Assembly: GCF_026153515.1 (NCBI RefSeq)
Contig: NZ_CP110644.1
Location: 1,765,501 to 1,829,500 of the forward strand
DNA: 64,000 nucleotides
Source: Pseudomonas sp. KU26590
GTDB lineage: Bacteria; Pseudomonadota; Gammaproteobacteria; Pseudomonadales; Pseudomonadaceae
Direction: 5' to 3'
A model generated the notes under the pieces. It did no database searches and was not told the DNA's origin. It was given only the letters and a program-made list of their open reading frames with translations. The translations under genes and the position numbers were made by a program. Shown here piece by piece: positions 27,723 to 35,391 of the stretch (positions are counted from its first letter, which is position 1; the number at the start of each line of letters is the position of its first letter).

Positions 27723-28070
27723 ATGCTGCCACCGCTGATTCCACTGAGCGCGGCCCCCGTGACTTCGCAGCTGGACCCGGTCAAACCCACCCCGGATATC
27801 CCGCCGGTAACGCCGATTCAAAAGAGTTCGAGCGAAACCAACATCGACATGGGCGAACGTGACCGCGAGCAGGCCGAATTGCTGCTGCGCGAAGAACAAC
27901 GCCGCCATCAACGCCGCCGCAGCGACCGGCGCGTGGCTGACCGCCATCCCGATCTTGAAGAAGGCCCGGCCATCCCCGGGGATTTCCTCAATGCCGACGA
28001 CACCGTGCCGGTGGTGCCGATCATCGACGACGAGCCGCGCCAGGGTTTGTGGGTCGATCTGAAAGTCTGA
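27723..28070 (+). CDS. Conserved Pseudomonas protein, charged, unknown function
   Basis: 115-residue protein. The N-terminal third is Pro-rich (PLIPLSAAPVT, PTPDIPPVTP); a central strongly charged helix (about 44-72: ERDREQAELLLREEQRRHQRR) is followed by an acidic Pro/Asp tail. No signal peptide or membrane helix is seen. AACAGGAG lies about 9 bases before ATG 27723. Small proteins of this kind sit beside hepA in other pseudomonads, and databases sometimes label them aspartate-semialdehyde dehydrogenase, which the sequence does not support. Confidence 0.75.
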   Translation: MLPPLIPLSAAPVTSQLDPVKPTPDIPPVTPIQKSSSETNIDMGERDREQAELLLREEQRRHQRRRSDRRVADRHPDLEEGPAIPGDFLNADDTVPVVPIIDDEPRQGLWVDLKV

Positions 28071-28136
28071 GGCGCTGGTCAGCGCCGCTTTGATTGCGCA
28101 TTATTGGCGGCAACAGCTATATACGAGCGATACGCC

Positions 28137-28298
28137 ATGAGCGATGACGGAAAACTGGTCGACCTGAGCGCCGAACGCGCCAAGCGTGTTCACGACCTCA
28201 ATGACAAACGGCTGAACGAAGTACGAAGCGCTTTCGAGCAGGCCATGCCGCTGGGCAAGGGCAGGAAGAAAGCCAAGAGCAAACCGAAAAAACGCTGA
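28137..28298 (+). CDS. Small basic protein of unknown function
   Basis: 53 residues: an N-terminal MSDDGKLVDLSAERAKRVHDL helix, then a Lys/Arg-rich tail (GKGRKKAKSKPKKR). Composition suggests nucleic-acid binding, but nothing proves it. ATG 28137 was chosen because it begins the conserved MSDDGKL; 11 earlier in-frame codons are unlikely to be used. The position equals that of the small gene between hepA and phrS in PAO1, about 66 bases after the preceding gene on the same strand. Confidence 0.65.
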   Translation: MSDDGKLVDLSAERAKRVHDLNDKRLNEVRSAFEQAMPLGKGRKKAKSKPKKR

Positions 28299-28354
28299 CC
28301 CTGCCTTCCGTTCGTCCCCCGTCTGCCGGCCGCTGTTTGCGATCCACGCCGGCA

Positions 28355-28368
28355 TTGACCTGAGTCAA
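28355..28368 (+). promoter_or_regulatory. ANR (FNR-type) box of the phrS promoter
   Basis: TTGACCTGAGTCAA is a perfect match to the ANR/FNR dyad TTGAC-N4-GTCAA. Its centre (28361.5) lies 41.5 bases before A28403, the class II activator position. A -10-like TAATCT is at 28391-28396, seven bases before that A. This predicts activation at low oxygen, as reported for phrS in P. aeruginosa. Confidence 0.9.
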
Positions 28369-28402
28369 TTCCTCCCGCCGCCCCTCTGGTTAATCTGCGC
28401 CC

Positions 28403-28608
28403 ATCAAACAGGTTCGGGCAGAAGGAGTGCGCATGTTTCTCGACCACGCAGTGATAGCCGGCGTCATGACGGTGGGGCTGATGATGGCGATTTACTCGTG
28501 CGTCGGGCTGTTCATCTGGAAAGACTCACCCCGGCGCGGAAGACGCTGAGTTTTCTATACAAAGAGCACGCAAGGCATTTTGGGCAACTTCGGTTGCCCA
28601 TTTTTTTT
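28403..28608 (+). ncRNA. phrS: PhrS small regulatory RNA homologue
   Basis: Predicted transcript of about 206 nt, from A28403 (set by the ANR box and -10) to the U-run of a strong terminator: TGGGCAAC (28581-28588)-TTCG-GTTGCCCA (28593-28600), then eight T. P. aeruginosa PhrS is about 212 nt, lies at the same place after hepA and two small genes, is ANR-dependent, and contains a 37-residue frame; this locus has all of these features. PhrS base-pairs near the pqsR leader in P. aeruginosa to stimulate PqsR synthesis. Most fluorescens-type strains lack the full PQS system, so the target here may differ. Confidence 0.85.
28433..28549 (+). CDS. Small membrane peptide encoded inside phrS
   Basis: 38-residue frame starting MFLDHAVIAGVMTVGLMMAI, with one hydrophobic helix (about 6-29) and a basic end (KDSPRRGRR). 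AAGGAG lies 5 bases before the ATG, an excellent ribosome binding site. PhrS of P. aeruginosa is described as encoding a 37-residue peptide, so this looks like a dual-function RNA. The helix with a positive C-terminal side predicts an inner-membrane peptide. Its function is unknown. Confidence 0.8.
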   Translation: MFLDHAVIAGVMTVGLMMAIYSCVGLFIWKDSPRRGRR

Positions 28609-28985
28609 ATGTGCTGATTGCTGCGGCATTTGCTGCCGGATACGGAATAAAAATGCTCTGCGCGCGCCGGCATCTTCTGATGCGCATCAATCTATTCCGT
28701 TGATACCGGCTTGCTGGCGAACCCGATCGTCCCTACACCCACGCGGCGGCTGAACAAATGCGTTCGCCAGCAAGGTGGAGCGCAACCCCGGCGGCTCCTA
28801 CGGATCTGTGCAGGTCGCAGGTATAGCGTTAACGCTAATCCAGCCGGATCTATGCATGGCGCAGGTTTCAGCGTTAACGCCAATCCAGTGCAGGAGCGCG
28901 CTTGCCCGCGATGGCGGTGGGTCATTCAGCACAGCAGTCTCTGAACAAATGCGTTCGCCAGCAAGTTGGTATCTACAGAACCGCG
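28609..28985. repeat. Patchwork of degenerate REPs and a 44-bp tandem repeat
   Basis: The 377-base gap between phrS and the convergent phaJ1 holds broken REPs: CCGGCTTGCTGGCGAAC near 28708, two copies of AACAAATGCGTTCGCCAGCA (near 28754 and 28944), and a lone GAGCGCGCTTGCCCGCGA near 28892. Between them lie two tandem units of about 44 bases (28801-28844 and 28845-28889). Each has a GCGTTAACGC core; the first contains the perfect palindrome AGCGTTAACGCT at 28825-28836. Confidence 0.75.
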
Positions 28986-29456
28986 TCAGCCGACGGTGAT
29001 GGGCGGCAGCTCGGCCAGGGTCACGGTCTGCAGCTTGCGTGGCGCGAGGATCTCGGCCTCGCCATCCACCACCAGCTCATCGTTCTGGTTGAACACGCGA
29101 GTGGCGATGCGCACGCGGAATTTCGGCAGTTTCTCGAGGATTTCCAGGCGCACGGTCAAGGTGTCGCCGATCTTCACCGGCTTCTGGAAGGTCATCTGCT
29201 GGCCCAGGTAAATCGTGCCCGGGCCAGGCAGTTCGCAGGCCACCGCCGCGCTGATCAATGCGCCGCTGAACATGCCGTGGGCAATGCGATCCTTGAACAT
29301 GCTTTTGGCCGCGAACTCGGCGTCCAGGTGCACCGGGTTGCGGTCGCCGGACATCTCTGCAAACAGCTGGATGTGACGCTCTTCGACGGTTTGGCTGTAG
29401 CTGGCAGTCTGACCGACTTCGAGGGCTTCGTACGGCGTGTTGGTGACTTGGGTCAT
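28986..29456 (-). CDS. phaJ1: (R)-specific enoyl-CoA hydratase PhaJ1
   Basis: 156-residue MaoC-like hot-dog protein. It should hydrate trans-2-enoyl-CoA from beta-oxidation to (R)-3-hydroxyacyl-CoA, the precursor of polyhydroxyalkanoates. The catalytic dyad is present: Asp38 and His43 in SGDRNPVHLD, followed by RIAHGMFSGALIS. Length and position (next to a hydrolase and the fadD pair) match PA3302/PhaJ1. Its ATG at 29456 lies 40 bases after the stop of the hydrolase gene, so the two are probably co-transcribed, hydrolase first. PHA synthase genes are not in this window. Confidence 0.9.
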   Translation of the reverse strand: MTQVTNTPYEALEVGQTASYSQTVEERHIQLFAEMSGDRNPVHLDAEFAAKSMFKDRIAHGMFSGALISAAVACELPGPGTIYLGQQMTFQKPVKIGDTLTVRLEILEKLPKFRVRIATRVFNQNDELVVDGEAEILAPRKLQTVTLAELPPITVG

Positions 29457-29496
29457 GGGGTGTCCTGTGACATTTAGGAAAGATGAACCACTGACG

Positions 29497-30441
29497 TCAT
29501 TCGCTGCGGCGCGGCCTTGACTGTTGCAGCGCCTGTTCTAGCCAGGCGAGCAGGTCACGGGTGACTTCTTCACGATTGATCTCGTGGAAAATCTCGTGAC
29601 GCGCCTGCGGATAGACCTTCAGCGTAACAAACGGGTGGTCGGTGCCGCTCAGAGCGTCGGCCAGATGCGTGAGACGCTTGCCATCGCTCACCGGATCACA
29701 TTCGCCCCCGATAATCAGGATCGGCAATCCGGGATCAATCTGCGCCAGGTTCGAACGCTTGCTGATCTGCTGCAGGCCGCCGAGCAGGTCCAGCCACAAT
29801 TGATTGGTGCAGCGAAAGCCGCACAGCGGGTCGTTGCTGTAGGCGTCGACCTCGGCCGGGTCGCGGTTGAGCCAGTCAAAGCAGGTGCGCACAGGCTTGA
29901 AGCGTTTGTTGAAAGAACCGAACGACAGGTGTTCGATCAGCGCGCTGCGCCCGGTCGGGCCTTGCCGCCAGCGCTCCATTCGGGCGACCAGGGCCGCCGA
30001 GCGGTAGAACGTGACGGGGTGGTAATTCGAGCCGCTGAGGATCGCGCCCTGCAAACTGGCGCTGTGGTGCAGCAAATAACCCTGGGCAATGTAGCTGCCC
30101 ATGCTGTGACCCAGCAGGAACACCGGCACCCCCGGATGGCGCACCGCAATCGACGCTTTGAGTGTGGCGAGGTCCCCGACCACTTTGTTCCAGCCGTCCT
30201 GATCGGCGTAATGACCCAGGGTGCCATAGGTCGCGGAATGGCCGTGGCCACGCTGATCGGCGGCATACAAGGCGAAACCTGCCCGCATCAATGCCATGCC
30301 CAGTCTGTCATAGCGCCCGCCATGCTCAGCCATGCCGTGGGAAAGCAGGATCACCGCCCGGGCATTGCCCATCGGCCTCCAGGCATGCACGTAGAGGCGG
30401 CTGTGATCTTGAGCGTCCAGCCAAAAAGCTTCGTGTTCCAT
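29497..30441 (-). CDS. Alpha/beta hydrolase, lysophospholipase/monoacylglycerol lipase type
   Basis: 314 residues, serine hydrolase fold. The opening LLSHGMAEHGGRYDRLG is typical of PldB/monoacylglycerol lipases. The nucleophile is Ser113 in GHSMGS, the likely acid Asp249 in GGECDPVS, and the base His282 in ARHEIFHE. No signal peptide, so it is probably cytoplasmic. It precedes phaJ1 in the same direction and is divergent from fadD2; release of fatty acids from lysophospholipid or monoacylglycerol would feed the adjacent acyl-CoA synthetases. The exact substrate is inference. Confidence 0.87.
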   Translation of the reverse strand: MEHEAFWLDAQDHSRLYVHAWRPMGNARAVILLSHGMAEHGGRYDRLGMALMRAGFALYAADQRGHGHSATYGTLGHYADQDGWNKVVGDLATLKASIAVRHPGVPVFLLGHSMGSYIAQGYLLHHSASLQGAILSGSNYHPVTFYRSAALVARMERWRQGPTGRSALIEHLSFGSFNKRFKPVRTCFDWLNRDPAEVDAYSNDPLCGFRCTNQLWLDLLGGLQQISKRSNLAQIDPGLPILIIGGECDPVSDGKRLTHLADALSGTDHPFVTLKVYPQARHEIFHEINREEVTRDLLAWLEQALQQSRPRRSE

Positions 30442-30668
30442 CGCGTTTCCCTGGCCCTTGTAAAAAGTTGTCTCAAAAAACGCAGTGGCGAGCGCTTCGC
30501 TTGAGTGTATAGCGGTAGCCGGATGGCAGGCTGGTTACCCGCAAGATTCACACCGGTGATGACGTGGCGACGACTATTTGCCTTCTATGCCATAGCTGCT
30601 AACGTCCGGCAAACGCCCGTTTTAAATACCACGGGGCCAGCACACTCAGGTAAGAGGATAAAAACAAC

Positions 30669-32357
30669 ATGCAACCTGACTTCTGGAACGACAAGCGCCC
30701 CGCTGGCGTTCTTTCTGAGGTAGACCTTCAGGCGTACTCATCGGTGGTGGAGGTGTTCGAGCGCAGTTGCCGCCAGTACGGCGATCGGCCGGCCTACAGC
30801 AACATGGGTGTCACCCTGAGCTACGCCGAGCTTGAGCGCCAATCGGCAGCGTTTGCCGGTTACCTGCAACAGCAGACTGACCTCAAACCCGGCGACCGCA
30901 TCGCTGTGCAGATGCCCAACCTGATCCAGTACCCCATCGCCGTGTTCGGTGCCATGCGCGCCGGCCTGATCGTCGTCAACACCAACCCGCTGTACACCGC
31001 CCGGGAAATGCGCCATCAATTCAAGGATTCCGGCGCGCGCGCACTGGTCTACCTCAACGTCTTCGGCAAGAACGTGCAGGAGGTGCTGCCGGACACCGAC
31101 ATTCAGTACCTCATCGAAGTGAAGATGGGCGACATGCAGTCGGCGGCCAAAGGCTGGCTGATCAATACGGTGGTCGAGAAGGTCAAGAAGCTGGTGCCTG
31201 CGTACCACTTGCCACAGGCAATCCCGTTTAAACGCGTGCTTGAACTGGGTAAGGGCGATCGTCTGCAGCACGTGCCGTTGGCGCTGAATGACGTCGCCGT
31301 GTTGCAGTATACCGGCGGCACCACCGGTTCGCCGAAAGGGGCAATGCTGACCCACGGCAATCTGGTCGCCAACATGCAGCAGGTCTATGCCTGCATGCTC
31401 CAGCATGGGCCCGACGGGCTGCCGATCTTCAAGCAGGGCAGCGAGATCATGGTAGCGCCGCTGCCGCTTTATCACATCTATGCGTTCACCTGTAATTGCA
31501 TGTGCATGATGGTCAGCGGCAATCACAACCTGTTGATCACCAACCCGCGGGACATCGGCGGCTTCATCAAGGAGCTGAAGAAGTGGAAGTTTTCGGCGAT
31601 GATCGGCCTCAACACGCTGTTCGTGGCGCTGATGGAGCATCCCGAATTCAAGCAGCTGGATTTCTCGACGTTGCGCCTGACCAATTCCGGCGGCACCGCG
31701 CTGGTCAAGGCCACCGCCGAACGCTGGGTGCAGCTGACCGGCTGCCCGATTGTCGAGGGCTACGGCCTGACCGAAACTTCCCCCGTCGCCACCGCCAATC
31801 CCTATGGCAATCAGTCCCGGCTGGGCACGGTGGGCATGCCGGTGCCAGGCACCACGGCGAAGGTCATCAGCGACGACGGGGTCGAACTGCCCGTGGGGGA
31901 GCGCGGCGAGCTGTGCCTCAAGGGGCCGCAGATCATGCTCGGTTACTGGAACAAGCCGGAGGCCACCGCCGAAGTGCTGGACGGCGAAGGCTGGCTGAAA
32001 ACCGGCGACGTCGCGGTGATCGACCCGGACGGGTTCATTCGCATCGTGGATCGCAAGAAGGACCTGATCATCGTTTCGGGCTTCAACGTCTACCCGAACG
32101 AGATCGAAGACGTGGTCTCGCGGCATCCGAAAGTGGCGAACTGTGCGGTGATCGGCGTTCCGGACGACCGTTCGGGCGAAGCTGTGAAGCTGTTCGTGGT
32201 GCCGAGGGATGCAACGCTGACCAGCGAGGAGTTGAAGGCATACTGCAAGGAGAACTTCACCGGCTACAAGATTCCCAAGCAGATCGTGCTGCGTGAGTCG
32301 TTGCCGATGACGCCGGTGGGGAAAATCCTGCGGCGGGAGTTGCGGGATATCGCCTGA
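30669..32357 (+). CDS. fadD2: Long-chain acyl-CoA synthetase FadD2
   Basis: 562-residue AMP-binding enzyme that activates fatty acids to acyl-CoA (ATP to AMP + PPi). Motifs: P-loop YTGGTTGSPKGA (about 213-224), linker/gate region PLPLYHIYAF, EGYGLTETSP, GWLKTGDVAVIDPDGFIRIVDRKKDLII and the C-terminal catalytic Lys region PMTPVGKILRREL. AGAGGAT precedes the ATG. It is the first of two paralogues; order and identity follow PAO1, where fadD2 precedes fadD1. A strong terminator separates it from fadD1, so each has its own promoter. It is likely induced by fatty acids, but I saw no convincing PsrA box. Confidence 0.92.
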   Translation: MQPDFWNDKRPAGVLSEVDLQAYSSVVEVFERSCRQYGDRPAYSNMGVTLSYAELERQSAAFAGYLQQQTDLKPGDRIAVQMPNLIQYPIAVFGAMRAGLIVVNTNPLYTAREMRHQFKDSGARALVYLNVFGKNVQEVLPDTDIQYLIEVKMGDMQSAAKGWLINTVVEKVKKLVPAYHLPQAIPFKRVLELGKGDRLQHVPLALNDVAVLQYTGGTTGSPKGAMLTHGNLVANMQQVYACMLQHGPDGLPIFKQGSEIMVAPLPLYHIYAFTCNCMCMMVSGNHNLLITNPRDIGGFIKELKKWKFSAMIGLNTLFVALMEHPEFKQLDFSTLRLTNSGGTALVKATAERWVQLTGCPIVEGYGLTETSPVATANPYGNQSRLGTVGMPVPGTTAKVISDDGVELPVGERGELCLKGPQIMLGYWNKPEATAEVLDGEGWLKTGDVAVIDPDGFIRIVDRKKDLIIVSGFNVYPNEIEDVVSRHPKVANCAVIGVPDDRSGEAVKLFVVPRDATLTSEELKAYCKENFTGYKIPKQIVLRESLPMTPVGKILRRELRDIA

Positions 32358-32410
32358 TCCGGCATCGCCTGGCCCCATAAGCGTTTACCCACAGCTTTTT
32401 ACCTGACAAA

Positions 32411-32438
32411 ACGGCGTGATGATCACGCCGTTTTTTTT
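32411..32438 (+). terminator. Terminator after fadD2
   Basis: ACGGCGTG (32411-32418)/CACGCCGT (32424-32431) with a 5-base loop, preceded by AAA and followed by a run of eight T (32431-32438). Confidence 0.92.
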
Positions 32439-32726
32439 GCCTGGTGTTTTGCGTTAGGGTTTTTTCAGACCGTGTAAACGAACATCACGTAAGACATTTC
32501 CGACATTTAGGTTCATTACTCTAAACGTGACCGTTGCATATTCAAGAGTCAGATATGTGACTGGAGAGCCCGCTTTAGGCTCTAGGCGGCCTCTGGCAAA
32601 GCTGATACGCTCGCCCCGCTTTTTGTACCATCGGTCAACAAAAAGTGGTTACTACAAAATTCCAAACACAAGAAATCATCGCATTAAGCGGTGTGTAGAA
32701 ACGCTGTCGCTGAGGAGTCGGCTTTT
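32439..32726 (+). promoter_or_regulatory. Leader and promoter region of fadD1
   Basis: About 290 AT-richer bases between the fadD2 terminator and fadD1. An imperfect dyad CGTG (32471-32474)/CACG (32486-32489) brackets TAAACGAACAT. I did not find a standard PsrA dyad. The GAGGAG ribosome binding site of fadD1 is at 32712-32717. Confidence 0.45.
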
Positions 32727-34424
32727 ATGCTCGAAAACTTCTGGAAGGATAAATATCCGACAGGTATCGCCGCCGATATCGATCCGGATCAGTATCCGAA
32801 CGTACAGGCCGTATTGAAACAGTCCTGCGAGCGCTTCGCCAAAAAACCTGCGTTCAGCAACCTGGGCAAGACCCTCACCTACGGCGAAATGTACGCGCTG
32901 TCCGGCGCCTTCGCGGCGTATCTGCAACAGCACACCGACCTGCAACCGGGCGATCGCATCGCCGTGCAGTTGCCCAACGTGTTGCAGTACCCGGTCGCGG
33001 TGTTCGGCGCCATTCGTGCCGGGCTCATCGTGGTCAACACCAACCCGCTGTACACCGCGCGGGAAATGGAACACCAATTCAACGACTCCGGCGCCAAGGC
33101 GCTGGTCTGCCTGGCGAACATGGCGCACCTGGCCGAGAAGGTCGTGCCCAAGACTGGCATCAAGCACATCATCGTCACCGAAGTCGCCGACCTGCTGCCG
33201 CCGCTCAAGCGCCTGCTGGTCAACAGCGTCATCAAGTACGTGAAGAAGATGGTGCCGCCGTTCCACTTGCCCAAGGCGGTGAAATTCAACGACGTGCTGG
33301 CCAAGGGTCACGGTCAGCCGGTGCGGGATGTTTCGCCCAACGGCGACGACGTCGCGGTGCTGCAATACACCGGCGGCACCACTGGCGTGGCCAAGGGCGC
33401 GATGCTCACCCATCGCAACCTGATCGCCAACATGCTGCAGTGCCGGGCGTTGATGGCGGCCAACCTCAACGAAGGCACGGAGATTCTGATCACGCCGTTG
33501 CCGCTGTACCACATCTATGCGTTCACCTTTCACTGCATGGCGATGATGCTGAGCGGCAACCACAACGTGCTGATCAGCAACCCGCGTGATCTGTCGGCGA
33601 TGGTGAAAGAGCTGTCGAAGTGGAAGTTCTCCGGCTTCGTCGGGCTCAACACGCTGTTCGTCGCGCTGTGCAATAACGCCGACTTCCGCCAGCTGGATTT
33701 CTCCTCGCTCAAACTCACCCTGTCGGGCGGCATGGCGCTGCAAACGGCGGCGGCCGAGCGCTGGAAAGAAGTGACCGGCTGCTCGATCTGCGAAGGCTAC
33801 GGCATGACGGAAACCAGCCCGGTTGCGTCGGTTAACCCGTTCCAGAAGATCCAGATGGGCACCATCGGCATTCCCGTGCCCTCGACCCTGTGCAAGACCA
33901 TTAACGACGCGGGCGAAGAGCTGCCGTTGGGTGAAGTGGGCGAGCTGTGCATCAAGGGCCCGCAGGTGATGAAGGGCTACTGGCAAAACCAGGCCGCCAC
34001 CGACGAGATGCTCGATGCCGACGGTTGGTTGAAGACCGGTGACATCGCGATCATCCAGCCGGATGGCTACATGCGCATCGTTGATCGCAAGAAGGACATG
34101 ATTCTGGTCTCCGGCTTCAACGTGTACCCGAACGAACTGGAAGACGTGTTGGCGACCTTGCCGGGCGTCCTGCAGTGCGCGGCCATCGGTCTGCCGGACG
34201 AGAAATCCGGCGAGGCGATCAAGCTGTTTGTGGTGTGCAAGCCGGGCACGACCCTGAGCAAGGATCAGGTGATGGAGCACATGCGCGCCAACGTCACTGC
34301 TTATAAAGTGCCGCGCAGCGTGGAATTCCGCGACGCCCTGCCGACCACCAACGTCGGCAAGATCCTGCGCCGCGAATTGCGCGACGAAGAGCTGAAAAAG
34401 CTGGCGCTGAAAAAGCCGGCGTAA
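32727..34424 (+). CDS. fadD1: Long-chain acyl-CoA synthetase FadD1
   Basis: 565-residue paralogue of FadD2 with the same motif order: YTGGTTGVAKGA (near 215-226), PLPLYHIYAF, EGYGMTETSP, GWLKTGDIAIIQPDGYMRIVDRKKDMILVSGF and TTNVGKILRREL. The start is set at ATG 32727 (MLENFWKDKYP, the family N terminus) with GAGGAG 9 bases upstream; an earlier in-frame start at 32691 is not needed. In P. aeruginosa FadD1 prefers longer chains than FadD2, which may hold here. The nearly 1-kb gap that follows is filled by repeats. Confidence 0.94.
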   Translation: MLENFWKDKYPTGIAADIDPDQYPNVQAVLKQSCERFAKKPAFSNLGKTLTYGEMYALSGAFAAYLQQHTDLQPGDRIAVQLPNVLQYPVAVFGAIRAGLIVVNTNPLYTAREMEHQFNDSGAKALVCLANMAHLAEKVVPKTGIKHIIVTEVADLLPPLKRLLVNSVIKYVKKMVPPFHLPKAVKFNDVLAKGHGQPVRDVSPNGDDVAVLQYTGGTTGVAKGAMLTHRNLIANMLQCRALMAANLNEGTEILITPLPLYHIYAFTFHCMAMMLSGNHNVLISNPRDLSAMVKELSKWKFSGFVGLNTLFVALCNNADFRQLDFSSLKLTLSGGMALQTAAAERWKEVTGCSICEGYGMTETSPVASVNPFQKIQMGTIGIPVPSTLCKTINDAGEELPLGEVGELCIKGPQVMKGYWQNQAATDEMLDADGWLKTGDIAIIQPDGYMRIVDRKKDMILVSGFNVYPNELEDVLATLPGVLQCAAIGLPDEKSGEAIKLFVVCKPGTTLSKDQVMEHMRANVTAYKVPRSVEFRDALPTTNVGKILRRELRDEELKKLALKKPA

Positions 34425-34460
34425 GTCAGCGCTCATCACCACAGCCCCCGCCAGCGTGGT

Positions 34461-34773
34461 CGGCCTAACGGCCTATCGGCCTCGGGTTTCGCCTTCGGCG
34501 AGTTACTTGATAAAGCCCCAAGTAACCAAGGGCTTTTGCTCCTGGTTGGGCCCCGACTTCGTCGGGGTTCCTTCACTCCGGTCCCGCTCCGTGGGCCCGC
34601 GCCGAACGGACATCCATGTCCTGACGGCGCTCTCGCCGCATCCATGGGGCTCGGCCCACTGCGCGAGACCTGCGCTCAGCCTGCACCCAAGTCGCGTTTG
34701 GCAGTGACTGGACTTTTTGCGTCCGAAGATCAAAAGCGGATCACAAGCTTCCCGGCTGAAGCCGGTCCTACAG
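34461..34773 (-). repeat. Dispersed structured intergenic element, copy C (minus), with its REP
   Basis: The body (34461-34695) lies on the minus strand; the REP GACCGGCTTCAGCCGGG (minus) at 34749-34773 is on its 5' side, the same arrangement as in copies A, B and D. Stems seen: CCCCGAC (34551-34557)-TTC-GTCGGGG (34561-34567), GTTACTTG/CAAGTAAC, and GGACAT/ATGTCC inside GCGCCG/CGGCGC as in copies A and D. The CCGCAT/ATGCGG stem has one changed base. Confidence 0.8.
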
Positions 34774-34792
34774 ACCTACTGCGCACCCACTG

Positions 34793-35185
34793 TAGGACCG
34801 GCTTCAGCCGGGAAGAGGTCGGTGTGATCGCCACATATTTTACTCAATGCACACGCTGCTCTTGGTGGGACCGGCTTCAGCCGGGAAGAGGTCGGTGTGA
34901 TCGCCACATATTTTACTCAATGCACGCGCTGCTCTTAGTGGGACCGGCTTTAGCCGGGAAGAGGTCGGTGTGATCGCCACATATTTTACTCAATGCACGC
35001 GCTGCTCTTGGTGGGACCGGCTTCAGCCGGGAAGAGGTCGGTGTGATCGCCACATATTTTACTCAATGCACGCGCTGCTCTTGGTGGGACCGGCTTTAGC
35101 CGGGAAGAGGTCGGTGTGATCGCCACATATTTTACTCAATGCACGCGCTGCTCTTGGTGGGACCGGCTTTAGCCGGGAAGAGGCC
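34793..35185 (+). repeat. Direct tandem array of 73-bp REP-containing units
   Basis: The marker GTCGGTGTGATCGCC occurs at 34818, 34891, 34964, 35037 and 35110, exactly 73 bases apart, and a sixth, diverged end is at 35183. Each unit holds one REP (GACCGGCTTCAGCCGGG or its TTTAGCC variant) plus the spacer CACATATTTTACTCAATGCA and GCTGCTCTTGGTGG. Units are nearly identical, which suggests recent amplification. All REPs point the same way, unlike the usual inverted pairs. With copy C it fills the 34425-35391 gap before hrpA. Confidence 0.93.
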
Positions 35186-35391
35186 CGCATGACCACGATT
35201 AATCTTTTTGGCATAAACCCTCCATGTGGAAGCCGTCACGACCTCGTGGGAGCGACAGGGGTGGCGCTCCACATTGCGCGCGAGGACTTACACCCCGCCC
35301 GTGAATGCCTTTGCGCCACAGACCTGCCTCCACCCCACCAAATCTGCGACAATCCGCGCCCTGCATTCAGATAGAAAGATTCCGCGCCCTG

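Noticed and set aside
32439..32726. PsrA operator before fadD1
   Set aside because: I looked for the paired GAAAC/GTTTC-type dyad and found only a loose CGTG/CACG repeat, not enough for a call.
34793..35185. CRISPR array
   Set aside because: Repeats are 73 bases apart but the spacers are identical as well, and there are no cas genes; this is a tandem duplication.
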